A DNA stretch of 64,000 nt from Streptosporangium violaceochromogenes (GCF_014654615.1 NZ_BNBB01000026.1:22612-86611); one strand, 5' to 3'; numbered from the stretch's first letter, positions 48,491-56,763 are shown. Translations and numbers: made by a program. Notes: generated by a model not told the origin, from the sequence alone.

Positions 48491-48522
48491 CGTGGATCTT
48501 TTGTCAACCATTGTCAACCACG
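48491..48522 (-). promoter_or_regulatory. Double TTGACA motif flanked by CGTGG/CCACG
   Basis: On the minus strand: CGTGG-TTGACA-AT-GG-TTGACA-AAAGAT-CCACG. Two direct TTGACA boxes lie between inverted CGTGG arms, 190 bases upstream of the I36-like gene. The layout resembles the site at 42514-42552. Confidence 0.4.
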
Positions 48523-49196
48523 CCGCTCACCCCGGCCCTCATCACGGCCGTGACGCACAGAGGGCGAATCCAGATCACGCGGCATCGAGACGCCTGCACT
48601 TTCAATCTGGAGCCCCAACATTGGCAGAATTCCTCGCTCAGCGCGATAACGAAAGCGATTTACCGGAAACCTAAAAGCACCACAAAAGCCGGGTAACCAC
48701 CCAAGACAACCGGATCGGCCTCCCCTCACCCAATGCCGGCCCCCTCCCATCTCTCATCACCCGGCTCATCCCGGCGCCGGCCCCCTCCCAGCACCCACCA
48801 AGGCAACGCGACCTCAGCGGATCCGAGTCGGCTTCCTCCTCCACCACAAAGTCCCGGGCCCCCTCGCGTCACGCCAAGCCCCGCCGCCCCCCTCATCGCC
48901 CGGCTTCCCGAAAACGCCTTCCTTCCCCCAACAACTCGCCCCCGAACCCGGCAGGGCGTCGGCGGGGATGCCCCTTCGGGTGAACTGGATCCCGCGCCCG
49001 TCCGAGAGGCCCATATCCCCGAGCGAAGACGACATCGAACCACCACAGCGATGGACCGACCACCGGCGGGCACGACCCATTAACGCCAGAATCTCGGACA
49101 TACAGGCAGATTCCAGCCACCAACGAGCCACACCGCCCGACCCTCACCGCCCCTGGACCACGGACGATCGGCAGGCAGTCGGGGGCGGAGATTATT
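48523..49196. other. Gene-free interval, about 670 bp
   Basis: No supported gene. The base composition is lower in GC at 48520-48700 than elsewhere. The 14-base unit CCGGCCCCCTCCCA occurs twice (about 48736 and 48778). Confidence 0.5.
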
Positions 49197-49220
49197 TGGT
49201 CGACCACCCGTATACGGGTG
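49197..49220. promoter_or_regulatory. Two overlapping palindromes upstream of tRNA-Arg
   Basis: TGGTCGACCA (49197-49206) and CACCCGTATACGGGTG (49205-49220) are perfect palindromes sharing two bases, 50 bases before the tRNA. They overlap a likely promoter: TTGGTC at 49196-49201 and a GATAGA box at about 49220. Confidence 0.5.
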
Positions 49221-49270
49221 ATAGAGTTTCCTCCGACGCACCGGGCCGACGGGTCAGAGCGTCACCACAG

Positions 49271-49346
49271 GCGGCCGTAGCTCAATGGATAGAGCATCTG
49301 ACTACGGATCAGAAGGTTAGGGGTTCGAGTCCTCTCGGCCGCGCCA
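49271..49346 (+). tRNA. tRNA-Arg (anticodon ACG), CCA encoded
   Basis: A full cloverleaf: acceptor GCGGCCG/CGGCCGC, D-arm TAGCTCAATGGATAGAGC, anticodon arm CTGACTACGGATCAG with ACG at the centre, T-arm GGGGTTCGAGTCCTC, discriminator G and genomic CCA. It is the integration site of the mobile element: its 3' 45 bases are repeated at 59391-59435. Confidence 0.97.
49300..49344 (+). repeat. attL: 45-bp direct repeat (3' part of tRNA-Arg)
   Basis: Identical over 45 bases to 59391-59435. It starts with GACTACGGATCAGAAGG and ends with CTCTCGGCCGCGC, covering the anticodon and T arms. The tRNA stays intact on this side. Confidence 0.95.
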
Positions 49347-49353
49347 CACGAAG

Positions 49354-49390
49354 AAGGCTCCTGAGCAGGCATTATGCCCTCAGGAGCCTT
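49354..49390. terminator. Bidirectional terminator between tRNA-Arg and int
   Basis: AAGGCTCCTGAG (49354-49365) pairs with CTCAGGAGCCTT (49379-49390), a perfect 12-bp stem followed by TCTCGTTT. It separates the convergent tRNA and integrase genes. Confidence 0.8.
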
Positions 49391-49404
49391 TCTCGTTTGG
49401 TGCC

Positions 49405-50616
49405 TCAACCGGTCTCCCCGGTGTCCGTGGGAGCCAACCCGGGAGCCAAAGGCACCGGCCTGCCCAGCAAGGCCCCGGAAATCGCCTCCGCCGCCGCCCG
49501 CTTGTCCCCCTCCATCAAATGCCCATAGACATCCTTCGTGATCGTGATGCTCGCGTGCCCGAGGACATCGGAGACCACATGCAACGGCGTCCCCTGAGCG
49601 AGCATCAGCGAGGCCCCGGAATGCCGCAACTCATGCGGATGCCAATGGCCGAGCCCGGCCTTGCGCGCCAGCCTGGAGAACAGGTGGGAAAAGGTGTCCG
49701 GGTCGGACGGCTTGCCGAAAGCGGTCGGGAAGATCAGCCCGTGCTCGACCCACTCCTGTCCGGCCTGAAGACGCTCCCTGCTGTAGGCACTCCTGTGCCG
49801 CCTGAGCGCGTCGACCAGTTCGGGAGTCAGGCACAACGTCCGGCGAGACTTGCGGGTCTTCAACTCCGAGACCACGAGCCGGGTCTTCCGCCCGGTCCCG
49901 AGGGTACGGTTCTTGACCCGCTTCACCGCGTGCGTCACCCGCAGCGTCCCGCCCTCCGGATCGAAGCCGCTCCACATCAGCCCGAGCGCCTCACCACGAC
50001 GAAGACCGAACACCAAGGAGAGCAGGACGAGCACCCCCATCCGATGCCCGGCGACCGCGTCGAGAAGCTGGTGTGACTGCTCGACCGTAAGCGTCCGGCC
50101 CTCATCCGTGGTGATCCGGGGAGGCAGGGACAGCGCCGCGACGTTGCGCGCCACCAGCCCCTCACGCTCGGCCTGCCCCAACGCCTTACGGAGCACGGCC
50201 CGCATGATCCGGACACTGTTGGGCTTGTGCGTCGCCCGCTTGGCCTGCCAGAGCGCGTCGACATGCGCGACGGTCAGCGCGGTGAGCCTGTGCCGCCCAA
50301 GACCCGGCTTGAGGTGAAGCCGCACCGTGTCCTCATAGTCGTCCAAGGTCGAATCGGCCACGTGACCGGGGAGCGTGGACAGCCACCGGTCAAGGAACGC
50401 CCCCACGGTGATCTTGTCGTCGGGGACCGGGAGCCCCTTGGCGATGCCCTCACGGATCTTCCGGACCTTCTCAACGACCTCGGCCCGCGTCCTGCCGGAC
50501 ACCTTCTTACGGACGCGCTCCCCGGTAGGCCCGTACCCGAGGGAGATGGCCCCGCGCCACCGGTCGCCGTCCTTGTAGATCGAGTCTTCGCGGTGGCCAC
50601 GCTTCTTCGTGCTCAT
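49405..50616 (-). CDS. int: Tyrosine recombinase (AICE integrase)
   Basis: A 403-residue site-specific recombinase. An arm-binding N-terminal domain is followed by the SAM-like core-binding domain (VGAFLDRWLSTLPGHVADST) and the catalytic domain. Catalytic residues: Arg in FGLRRGEALGLMW, Lys in the beta-hairpin VVSELKTRKSRRTL, H-x-x-R in HPHELRHSGASLML, His in VLGHASITIT and Tyr in DVYGHLMEGDK. It acts at the tRNA-Arg att sites. The ATG overlaps the stop of the excisionase gene by four bases. GC-rich, like the host. Confidence 0.97.
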   Translation of the reverse strand: MSTKKRGHREDSIYKDGDRWRGAISLGYGPTGERVRKKVSGRTRAEVVEKVRKIREGIAKGLPVPDDKITVGAFLDRWLSTLPGHVADSTLDDYEDTVRLHLKPGLGRHRLTALTVAHVDALWQAKRATHKPNSVRIMRAVLRKALGQAEREGLVARNVAALSLPPRITTDEGRTLTVEQSHQLLDAVAGHRMGVLVLLSLVFGLRRGEALGLMWSGFDPEGGTLRVTHAVKRVKNRTLGTGRKTRLVVSELKTRKSRRTLCLTPELVDALRRHRSAYSRERLQAGQEWVEHGLIFPTAFGKPSDPDTFSHLFSRLARKAGLGHWHPHELRHSGASLMLAQGTPLHVVSDVLGHASITITKDVYGHLMEGDKRAAAEAISGALLGRPVPLAPGLAPTDTGETG

Positions 50617-50807
50617 GCTGCCTGCTCCTCTTCCAGGTGCGCGACGAACTCGGCGAGCGCGGTCGGGGGAATCCTGCGGAGGGTGCCGACGCGAACCGAA
50701 CGGAGCGCGCCCGAGCGCATCAGCGCGTAGACCGTGGTCCGGCCGATGCCGAGAAGCTCCGCCGCCCTCTCCGGCCGGAGAAGCATGGGAGCGAGGTCGT
50801 CTGTCAC
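50613..50807 (-). CDS. xis: Excisionase / MerR-like helix-turn-helix protein
   Basis: A 64-residue DNA-binding protein. LLRPERAAELLGIGRTTVYA is a winged helix of the Xis/MerR type, followed by LMRSGALRSVRVGTLRRIP and a short C-terminal helix. It would direct the integrase to excision. The GTG at 50807 follows GGGAGGCGGC and overlaps the repSA stop (GTGA); the frame continues upstream inside repSA but is not conserved there. Its own stop overlaps the int ATG. The three genes are translationally chained. Confidence 0.93.
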   Translation of the reverse strand: MTDDLAPMLLRPERAAELLGIGRTTVYALMRSGALRSVRVGTLRRIPPTALAEFVAHLEEEQAA

Positions 50808-52570
50808 GCCGCCTCCCTCAGTGCCGTGGTTGCCGAAAGGGCGGGGGTGGGTCTGCCGTCTGCTCTGGCCCGTAGTTCGTCGAGCCGGGCGCGGGTTCGG
50901 TGGCGGTTGGCCACGCCGCGCAGCAGTCGCACCGGCAGCGGGGTCCGGGTCGAGTCCTTGGGCGAGACCGGCCGCCAGAGGTAGCGGTGCGGGTCGGTGA
51001 CGGTGTCGTCGCCGGGCAGGCCGAGCGCATCCAGCACCCAGGCGCGCCGGTCCTGCTTGTGGTCGCGGAGGGTCTTGTTGGACCACTTGCGGGAGACCAG
51101 CACCCGGCGTCCGGCGTAGCCGAGGTGTTCGGCCTTGTGCGCCTTGCCTTTGCACCGGCCCGGGACCAGGCCCGGTTTGGCGCCCTTGGGCTGCACGCCG
51201 TACCGCAGCCAGTTCGCGCAGGCCGGGGAGCACGGTTCGTAGCGCAGCACCTCCACTAGCCGGGCGGCGTGGTCCCGGCGAGCCCGGTTGATCGCCGCAC
51301 GAGCCGGACCGGCCTCCTCTTCCCGGTTGTCTTCGTCGGGGTCGAGGTCGAGGGTCTCGCCGAGGCTTTTGGTGAGGTATTTGGTCAGGTAGCCGATGCG
51401 CCTGTGGGCGTCCGGGGAGCCGGCGAGGACGCCTTGGACGTCGACCTGGGCGCCGAAGCGCACCACATGCAGGGGTTCGGCCTCGTCGTCGGCGTCGAGC
51501 CGGTCGAGGGCCTCATCCCAGGTGGGCAGGAGTTCACCGGTGGCCGGGTCGAGGTAGTCACCGACCTGCCCGTCCACGTACGGCTCCGCTTGTTTGGCCC
51601 GCTCTGTCCAGACCGGCAGGTGCTCGCCCTCGAACTTCACCTCATCCACCTGGGGCCACCACACCTGGTGATAGGTGGCGGCGGCGATGGCCTTGATCTC
51701 GGCGCGGGGCAGGGTGCCGCGGATCGCCATGTGCAGGTGCGGCGCGAACCGCTTCTGGGGTTCAACGGTGGCGAAGTACTGCACGTCATACCCGGCGACC
51801 CGGCGGAGATTCTGCACGAACCGGTCCACCAGCTTGGAGAAGTGCAGGGCATCCCGGGCCGCCGCCGCGTAGTCGTAGCCGGACGGGTAGACCGGCACCC
51901 CCTGACCGGGACGGATCTTCCCGTAGGACGGCAAGGTCAGGGTGACGAACAGCGACGGCCTAAACACCTTGCCGTCCGGAGTGACGAAGGTGCGGCCCAG
52001 GGTGGTGTTCTGCCGGGAACGGCGGGGCAGGTCGGGGGCGTCCTGGCGGCGCCGGGTGGAGCGGGAGCGGCGGGGTGTGGTCCGGCCGCCGGTGACGGTG
52101 CCGCGCATCCCGGCGGCGTTGATCTCGGCGTCGATGCCCGCGATCGCCTCATCCCAGTCGGCGGTGTCGTCGCCGTCGCGTTCGGCGTGGTCGCGCTTGG
52201 CCTGCACGTCGGCCCGGAACTCAATCAGCCACTTCTGATCGTCGGTGGCCGGGTGGGGTTCGGCGACGGGCTCGGCCTCCAGGTGCCAGCCCTCCCGGCA
52301 CTGGGCCTTGCGCAGCTGCTTGTTGCGCTGGGCGCACGGCGGGCATGTGGCCTCGTTGGTGGTGCCGCAGGGGAGGTCGAACGGCTGACTGTGGCCGGTG
52401 TGGGTGTCGAGGCGGCGTACCTCGATGGGGCGGATGCACACCCCGTTGAGCTTGGCCACCTCAACGGCGACGTCCAGGGCCAGGGGGAGGGTGTCGCGGA
52501 CGGTGCGGGGCAGGGTGCGATCGGCTCCGTTGGGGGGTGTGGGGGTGGGCGGGTGGGCGTGATCGGTCAC
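50804..52570 (-). CDS. repSA: RepSA-type replication initiator
   Basis: A 588-residue rolling-circle initiator of the pSAM2 RepSA family. An N-terminal zinc-like part has CGTTNEATCPPCAQRN. LFVTLTLPSYGKIRPGQGVP is motif 1. The HUH metal site is HLH in RFAPHLHMAIRGTLPRAEI. The nicking Tyr motif is in YLTKYLTKSLGETL. C-terminal CSPACANWLRYGVQPKGAKP is conserved. The origin is often near or within this gene in relatives. A long Gly/Arg-rich insert (about residues 140-175) separates the zinc-like part from motif 1. Confidence 0.93.
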   Translation of the reverse strand: MTDHAHPPTPTPPNGADRTLPRTVRDTLPLALDVAVEVAKLNGVCIRPIEVRRLDTHTGHSQPFDLPCGTTNEATCPPCAQRNKQLRKAQCREGWHLEAEPVAEPHPATDDQKWLIEFRADVQAKRDHAERDGDDTADWDEAIAGIDAEINAAGMRGTVTGGRTTPRRSRSTRRRQDAPDLPRRSRQNTTLGRTFVTPDGKVFRPSLFVTLTLPSYGKIRPGQGVPVYPSGYDYAAAARDALHFSKLVDRFVQNLRRVAGYDVQYFATVEPQKRFAPHLHMAIRGTLPRAEIKAIAAATYHQVWWPQVDEVKFEGEHLPVWTERAKQAEPYVDGQVGDYLDPATGELLPTWDEALDRLDADDEAEPLHVVRFGAQVDVQGVLAGSPDAHRRIGYLTKYLTKSLGETLDLDPDEDNREEEAGPARAAINRARRDHAARLVEVLRYEPCSPACANWLRYGVQPKGAKPGLVPGRCKGKAHKAEHLGYAGRRVLVSRKWSNKTLRDHKQDRRAWVLDALGLPGDDTVTDPHRYLWRPVSPKDSTRTPLPVRLLRGVANRHRTRARLDELRARADGRPTPALSATTALREAA

Positions 52571-52746
52571 GGCGCCTCCTTCCTGGGGCGGGGGGTGAGG
52601 ACGTCGGCGTGCAGTCGGTAGGCGTCGCTGTAGGGGTCCTTGGAGAGGCGGAAGTTGATCAGCTCGAACCGGGAGTCACCCCGGTCCAGGTCCAGCAGGC
52701 CCCAGGCCCGCAGTTCGGCGAGCGTGGCGTGAAAGACGATCCGCAT
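52567..52746 (-). CDS. Small AICE protein, hypothetical
   Basis: A 59-residue protein starting MRIVFHATLAELRAWGLLDL, then DRGDSRFELINFRLSKDPYS. Small genes in this position between tra and rep are common on AICEs (some called spd or orf50-like) but have no known role. The ATG at 52746 overlaps the tra stop (TGATG). A GTG three bases upstream is also possible. The stop overlaps the repSA start by four bases. Confidence 0.75.
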   Translation of the reverse strand: MRIVFHATLAELRAWGLLDLDRGDSRFELINFRLSKDPYSDAYRLHADVLTPRPRKEAP

Positions 52747-54185
52747 CACGCCACCCCCGGCAGGGGAAGCGTGTCGGCGGCGTGAGCGGCGGCCATCGCC
52801 TGGATATCGGTGTCGCAGACGTAGGCGGCGCGCACCCGGATCGGGTCGGGTGAGGTTTCCAGGCGGACGTAGGCGATGCCCGCGCCTCGTTCCGGGCGGG
52901 GGGAGATGAGGTCGGCCAGGGCTCCCCGGTCCCGGGCGCCGTCACCGAGGACCATGTCCACCTGTTCCGACTCATCCAGGCGGAGGGCGATCTTGTCGGG
53001 GAACAGGTTGCGGATGGTCAGCACGTCTTTTCGCGGGTCCTGAAGGGCGGCCAGGACGCCGACGCCGACCGCGCGGCCCTGGGTGGTGAGGGTGGCCAGG
53101 GCGGCGATGGTGCGCACCCGCAACCCCTTGTCGGGCTGGTAGGCGGTCAGGAACGCCACCTCATCCACCACCACCAGGACGAACGGGTCCTCGGTGGTCG
53201 GCGTGTGGGTGCGCTGAATCCCGGCGAAGCGGGCCGCGCGTTCCTGCATGACCTTCACCGCCGCCTCCAGCAGGGCGACGCAGCCTTCCGGGGTCGCGGC
53301 GTACCGGTCGCCGAACAGGCCCCGCCCGAAACTCAGCTCCATCAGCTTGGGATCCAACGCCCAGATCTCGGCCAGCCCGGCGCGGGCGGCGGGCAGCAGG
53401 CCCCGGATCGTCGACCAGATGACCGACCCCTTGCCCGCCCCCGTCGCCCCGGCGACCAGGACATGGGTGCCGTGGACTTTGAGCCGCCATGGGGTGCCGT
53501 CCTCGCATCGGCCGATCTCCACCGGCCCCACCGACGCCTCCACCGGGATCGGCAGAGCGGGCAGGGGCGCGGCCAGGGGGTCGCGGCGGGGGAAGGTCAG
53601 CAGCAGCCGGCCCGACCGGGCCACCGTCACCCGGCAGGAGGCCGCGCCGAACCCGTGCGCGAGCTGCTCGGTCCGCTCAGCCCAGTCGGAGGTGGCTTGG
53701 CCGGTCAGGAGTTTGACGGTGACCTGATCGGCCCAGGAGGTACAGGCCACACCGAGGAGGCGGGGCAGGTAGTCGCGTCCGCTCAGGTGGCGGCCCAGGC
53801 CGGAGACGATCATCACCGGTTGCCAGTGCCGCCGGTAGACCCAGACCAGCCGCCAGAAGGCCAGCAGCCGCCACCCGGCCAGGCGCAGGAACGAGGCCCG
53901 ATCGACCAGACCCCATCCCAGGGGGACGGCGACCAGCAGGGCGACGACGCCCAGGCCGTACGGCCACCCGTAGACGGTCCAGATCACCCCGGGCAGCGCA
54001 ACAGCGGCCGAGGCGATGGGGTGACGCCAGACGAGCCGCACGCACCCGGCGACCAGGCGGCCGGTGAGGATCAGGATCGTGAGGATCGCGGGGGTGGTGA
54101 CGACGGCCGGGCGGAACACCACGGCGGTGTCGGGGGTGGTGGAGACGAGACGCTGCGCCTCATCCCCGGGCAGTTTCTTGAACAT
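52746..54185 (-). CDS. traSA: FtsK/SpoIIIE-type transfer protein (TraB/TraSA)
   Basis: A 479-residue membrane-anchored DNA translocase that moves double-stranded DNA between mycelia. Two or three membrane helices lie at about residues 25-110 (TTPAILTILILTGRLVAGCV, YGLGVVALLVAVPLGWGLVD). The motor has Walker A VLVAGATGAGKGSVIWST, Walker B FVLVVVDEVAFLTAYQ and LRLDESEQVDMVLGDGARDR. The C-terminal gamma/winged-helix DNA-reading domain typical of TraB is short or missing. One large coupled run goes tra-orf-rep-xis-int. Confidence 0.95.
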   Translation of the reverse strand: MFKKLPGDEAQRLVSTTPDTAVVFRPAVVTTPAILTILILTGRLVAGCVRLVWRHPIASAAVALPGVIWTVYGWPYGLGVVALLVAVPLGWGLVDRASFLRLAGWRLLAFWRLVWVYRRHWQPVMIVSGLGRHLSGRDYLPRLLGVACTSWADQVTVKLLTGQATSDWAERTEQLAHGFGAASCRVTVARSGRLLLTFPRRDPLAAPLPALPIPVEASVGPVEIGRCEDGTPWRLKVHGTHVLVAGATGAGKGSVIWSTIRGLLPAARAGLAEIWALDPKLMELSFGRGLFGDRYAATPEGCVALLEAAVKVMQERAARFAGIQRTHTPTTEDPFVLVVVDEVAFLTAYQPDKGLRVRTIAALATLTTQGRAVGVGVLAALQDPRKDVLTIRNLFPDKIALRLDESEQVDMVLGDGARDRGALADLISPRPERGAGIAYVRLETSPDPIRVRAAYVCDTDIQAMAAAHAADTLPLPGVA

Positions 54186-54274
54186 TAGACTCGGTCCTCT
54201 TCCTTGATTGCGTGTCTGGGGAGATGTGAGGGGCCGCCGGAAGCTGCAACTTCTGGCGGCCCCGCTTTGCGTGG

Positions 54275-54733
54275 TCAGGCCGCGAGGTCCTTACCGGCTG
54301 TGTCCTTGGCCGAGGCCGGGGAGGTGGACTTCGCCGAAGCTCCCGTGGCGGTGACCGTGCGGGGAGCCCGCATGGCCCGCGCCCGGATCGACCAGGCCAG
54401 GCGGCCGGTGTTCTGGCCGACGTAGGCGGTGGCGGTCATGCCGTCGAACTCCACCGGGGTGAACGGGGAGTCGGGCAGCGGGGCCGGGGGAACCGGCTGG
54501 ACGACCGACAGGATCTTCACGGCGACGGTCTTGTTCGCGATCTTGATGGCGGGGTCGGCATCCATGACGGCGACCTGCCACACCGGGTCTCCGGTGGTCT
54601 TGTCGCGGGACTGGACGAACCGGCCGTTGGTGGAGGCGTCGAAGTCCTTGACCGGCTCGACCTGTCCGACGATGTAGCAGCCGTGCGGGAAGACCTGGTC
54701 GAAGGTGACGGGGATGGGGCCCTGAATAGCCAT
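54275..54733 (-). CDS. pra: Pra-like activator of replication, integration and excision
   Basis: A 152-residue protein starting MAIQGPIPVTFDQVFPHGCY, the signature of the actinomycete Pra family. QVAVMDADPAIKIANKTVAV and SPFTPVEFDGMTATAYVGQN follow. In pSAM2, Pra turns on repSA, xis and int, and is repressed by KorSA. The C-terminal tail is Ala/Ser/Thr/Lys-rich. The ATG follows AGGAGAAGAAGAT. Its promoter holds a perfect inverted repeat that fits a repressor site (54759-54780). Confidence 0.88.
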   Translation of the reverse strand: MAIQGPIPVTFDQVFPHGCYIVGQVEPVKDFDASTNGRFVQSRDKTTGDPVWQVAVMDADPAIKIANKTVAVKILSVVQPVPPAPLPDSPFTPVEFDGMTATAYVGQNTGRLAWSIRARAMRAPRTVTATGASAKSTSPASAKDTAGKDLAA

Positions 54734-54758
54734 ATCTTCTTCTCCTATCGTTCTGTCG

Positions 54759-54780
54759 CTAACTCGTACTGTCGAGTTAG
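54759..54780. promoter_or_regulatory. Candidate repressor site upstream of pra
   Basis: CTAACTCG (54759-54766) and CGAGTTAG (54773-54780), a perfect 8-bp inverted repeat with 6-base spacer. A further CTCGAC lies at 54802-54807, and GTCGAG is part of the spacer/arm. The same hexamer (CTCGAC) lies 17 bases before the start of the GntR gene at 55600-55605. Confidence 0.55.
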
Positions 54781-54829
54781 AAGCTACCCCGGAAACGAGT
54801 GCTCGACAACACAAGTTTCCGAGATTGGA

Positions 54830-54845
54830 TGTGACTTAGGTCACA
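54830..54845. promoter_or_regulatory. 16-bp palindrome at the 3' end of the GntR gene
   Basis: TGTGAC-TTAG-GTCACA, directly beside the stop codon of the GntR gene and within the pra promoter region. It could be a second operator or a weak terminator. Confidence 0.4.
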
Positions 54846-55583
54846 TCACAGGGTGTAGGCGTCTTCCAGCTCATGCAACGTGCCGGGAAGCGCGATCTCG
54901 ACCACCAGCACCGAGCGCCCCGAGGCGTCGAAGATCCGCGCCAGAACCCCCAGCACCGCCGCCGACTTGCCCAGCCCCAGCGCCTTGACCTCATCCGGCA
55001 GGGGATGACGAGCGGCCAGGCGCTCCACCACCCGATCCAGCCGCAGCCCCTTCACACTGTGCAGGTGCTGACGGACGCTCACCGTCAGGGGTGTCGCACG
55101 GCCCAGGTCGGTGCCCTCGGCCAGCTCGATCGGACACCAGAACGTCACCAGCTCGCACGGCTCGTCGGCCTCGCTGTACAGCACGCGGCGCATTGTGATC
55201 GGCGTGTTTTCGGGAAGGGAGAGCATGGCCGCCACATTGGCCGGCGCCGGGTGAGTCCCGGCCTCGATGACGCTCCCGCCGTCGGCTGCTTCGGCCCGAT
55301 CCAGTACGGCCCGGCCCGGCCGGGAGAAGTCGTCCACGGCACCGGGCAGAGGAGTCTTCACGTACGAGCCCCTGCCGTGTTCGCGGTCGATGATCCCGCG
55401 CAACTGCAAGGTCTGAAGTGCCCGCACCACCGTGGGGCGGCTGACGGCGAACTCGCGGACGAGCTGTGACTCCGAGGGCAGCTGTGAACCGGGAGGGTAG
55501 GTGCCGTCCGCGATCTTACGGCGGATTGCCGTGACGATCTGCGCGTACTTCGGCGGGGCGTATTCCTCGTCAGACAGAGACAT
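54846..55583 (-). CDS. korSA: GntR/HutC-type repressor (KorSA-like)
   Basis: A 245-residue regulator. The winged helix is about residues 10-75 (PKYAQIVTAIRRKIADGTYP, then LVREFAVSRPTVVRALQTLQ). The UTRA ligand-binding domain follows (about 95-240; NVAAMLSLPENTPITMRRVL). KorSA of pSAM2 represses pra and its own gene and prevents uncontrolled transfer. The ATG (MSLSDEEYAPPKYAQ) has no clear ribosome site, so a leaderless transcript is possible. A CTCGAC half-site lies just before it. It is in tandem with pra. Confidence 0.9.
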   Translation of the reverse strand: MSLSDEEYAPPKYAQIVTAIRRKIADGTYPPGSQLPSESQLVREFAVSRPTVVRALQTLQLRGIIDREHGRGSYVKTPLPGAVDDFSRPGRAVLDRAEAADGGSVIEAGTHPAPANVAAMLSLPENTPITMRRVLYSEADEPCELVTFWCPIELAEGTDLGRATPLTVSVRQHLHSVKGLRLDRVVERLAARHPLPDEVKALGLGKSAAVLGVLARIFDASGRSVLVVEIALPGTLHELEDAYTL

Positions 55584-55765
55584 GACAATAACCCAACTGC
55601 TCGACTTATCGTCAGCATAGAGCTGGGGAAGCGGCTTGCATAGCCGATCTGCCTCCACAAACCAAAGAGTGCGGCGGTGAGAACCGGCGCAGAACCCCCG
55701 GCACGGGGTCACTGGCCGCCACCGGGGTCCCCCTCCAGAAACCCCGCCTCACCGCCGCACTCGCT

Positions 55766-56113
55766 CTAGGAGGTGGAACGCCGCGTCACGATCATGACGT
55801 CGCGGGGAATGCCGGTGATGATCGACAACTGATCGCCGAACTCACACGCCACCCACACCGTCCACCCTTCGGTCACCACGGGAAAGGAGCGCCACAGCGC
55901 CTCACTGACCCCCGTGACCAGGCCCCACACCCACATCGGCGACGGGGTCACCGGCCCGCCGTCCTTCACCTGGACAGGCGCCATCCCGATCCCCGTCCGG
56001 CCCGCCACCGCTTCATAAGCGAAGGCCAGACGCTCCCCCGCCCGAAGCTCACCGGCCTGCCGTACCTCAACGGGCTCGGCGCTCGCCCGCACCCGCATCT
56101 CAACGCGGTCCAT
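55766..56113 (-). CDS. AICE hypothetical protein
   Basis: A 115-residue protein starting MDRVEMRVRASAEPVEVRQA. Beta-rich, with PSPMWVWGLVTGVSEALWRS and FPVVTEGWTVWVACEFGDQL; no recognised family. It overlaps the previous small gene by 14 bases, so it is translated with it. The frame runs further upstream but there it overlaps and is not conserved. Function unknown. Confidence 0.7.
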   Translation of the reverse strand: MDRVEMRVRASAEPVEVRQAGELRAGERLAFAYEAVAGRTGIGMAPVQVKDGGPVTPSPMWVWGLVTGVSEALWRSFPVVTEGWTVWVACEFGDQLSIITGIPRDVMIVTRRSTS

Positions 56114-56444
56114 GATCAATCCACGTGGAGTCGAGACCCTCCGGGGAGCCGAACTGTTCCCTCCGGAGATCCGCGTAGCGAAACGCGACCCGATGGGCGG
56201 CCCGCTCGGGTTCCACCGCCGGATGCCAGGCGTAAATGGATCGCCTGCTCTGCGGGTTCCAGCCGGTACGCCACCAGAAGTGCTCACCGTTGCACCAGAC
56301 GGTCAGACCCGTCCAGACCGACACCACCGCCAGGTCATGCCCGCCGTTGACATCGGCCTTGATCCCCTGGGCCGCGAGGGCGGCCCGCAGCGCCTCGGCC
56401 ACCTCGAACGCTGAGACGCCGCCCAGGCCCACCAGCCCGTTCAC
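56100..56444 (-). CDS. AICE hypothetical protein
   Basis: A 114-residue protein starting MNGLVGLGGVSAFEVAEALR. A helix (AALAAQGIKADVNGGHDLAV) and a beta part with several Trp residues (WCNGEHFWWRTGWNPQSRRS) are followed by a basic C-terminal helix. Homologues of this type occur on actinomycete elements without known function. The GTG at 56444 overlaps the stop of a 55-residue zinc-finger-like gene (GTGA). Confidence 0.7.
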   Translation of the reverse strand: MNGLVGLGGVSAFEVAEALRAALAAQGIKADVNGGHDLAVVSVWTGLTVWCNGEHFWWRTGWNPQSRRSIYAWHPAVEPERAAHRVAFRYADLRREQFGSPEGLDSTWIDHGPR

Positions 56445-56608
56445 AGCTTCCCCGCCGGTACGTCAAGGGCGTCGGACCGCCAGCACGTTGAACAGGCACC
56501 GCGCACACGCAGGAGAGGAACGGCCCCGCCGGGACCGGCGAGCAGCCCGCGCCGAGGGCTCACGTACTTCCAGCCCCGCCCCTCACAGGAATTGCACCGC
56601 TCAGACAT
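56441..56608 (-). CDS. Small two-CxxC zinc-finger-like protein
   Basis: A 55-residue protein: MSERCNSCEGRGWKYVSPRR at the N-terminus and GACSTCWRSDALDVPAGKL at the C-terminus. The C-x-x-C-x-G-x-G repeat plus a second C-x-x-C resembles half of a DnaJ zinc-binding domain, as seen in small genes of actinomycete elements. It starts a chain of three coupled genes; its stop overlaps the next start by four bases. No ribosome site is evident, and it faces the divergent gene at 56764 across a 155-bp promoter region. Confidence 0.65.
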   Translation of the reverse strand: MSERCNSCEGRGWKYVSPRRGLLAGPGGAVPLLRVRGACSTCWRSDALDVPAGKL

Positions 56609-56763
56609 GCTGTGAGGATTTCCCGGAACCGCGTCGCGTCTCGACAGCCTTCATGTGCCATCTGTGATCATGCTGTTTCCCTTTGTCTCTTCTATGTCTC
56701 CTCTCGGGTCGCGTTCCTGGTTAACCTGCTCTTACGAGCCCTCTCCGAACGAAGGTGCTGACC

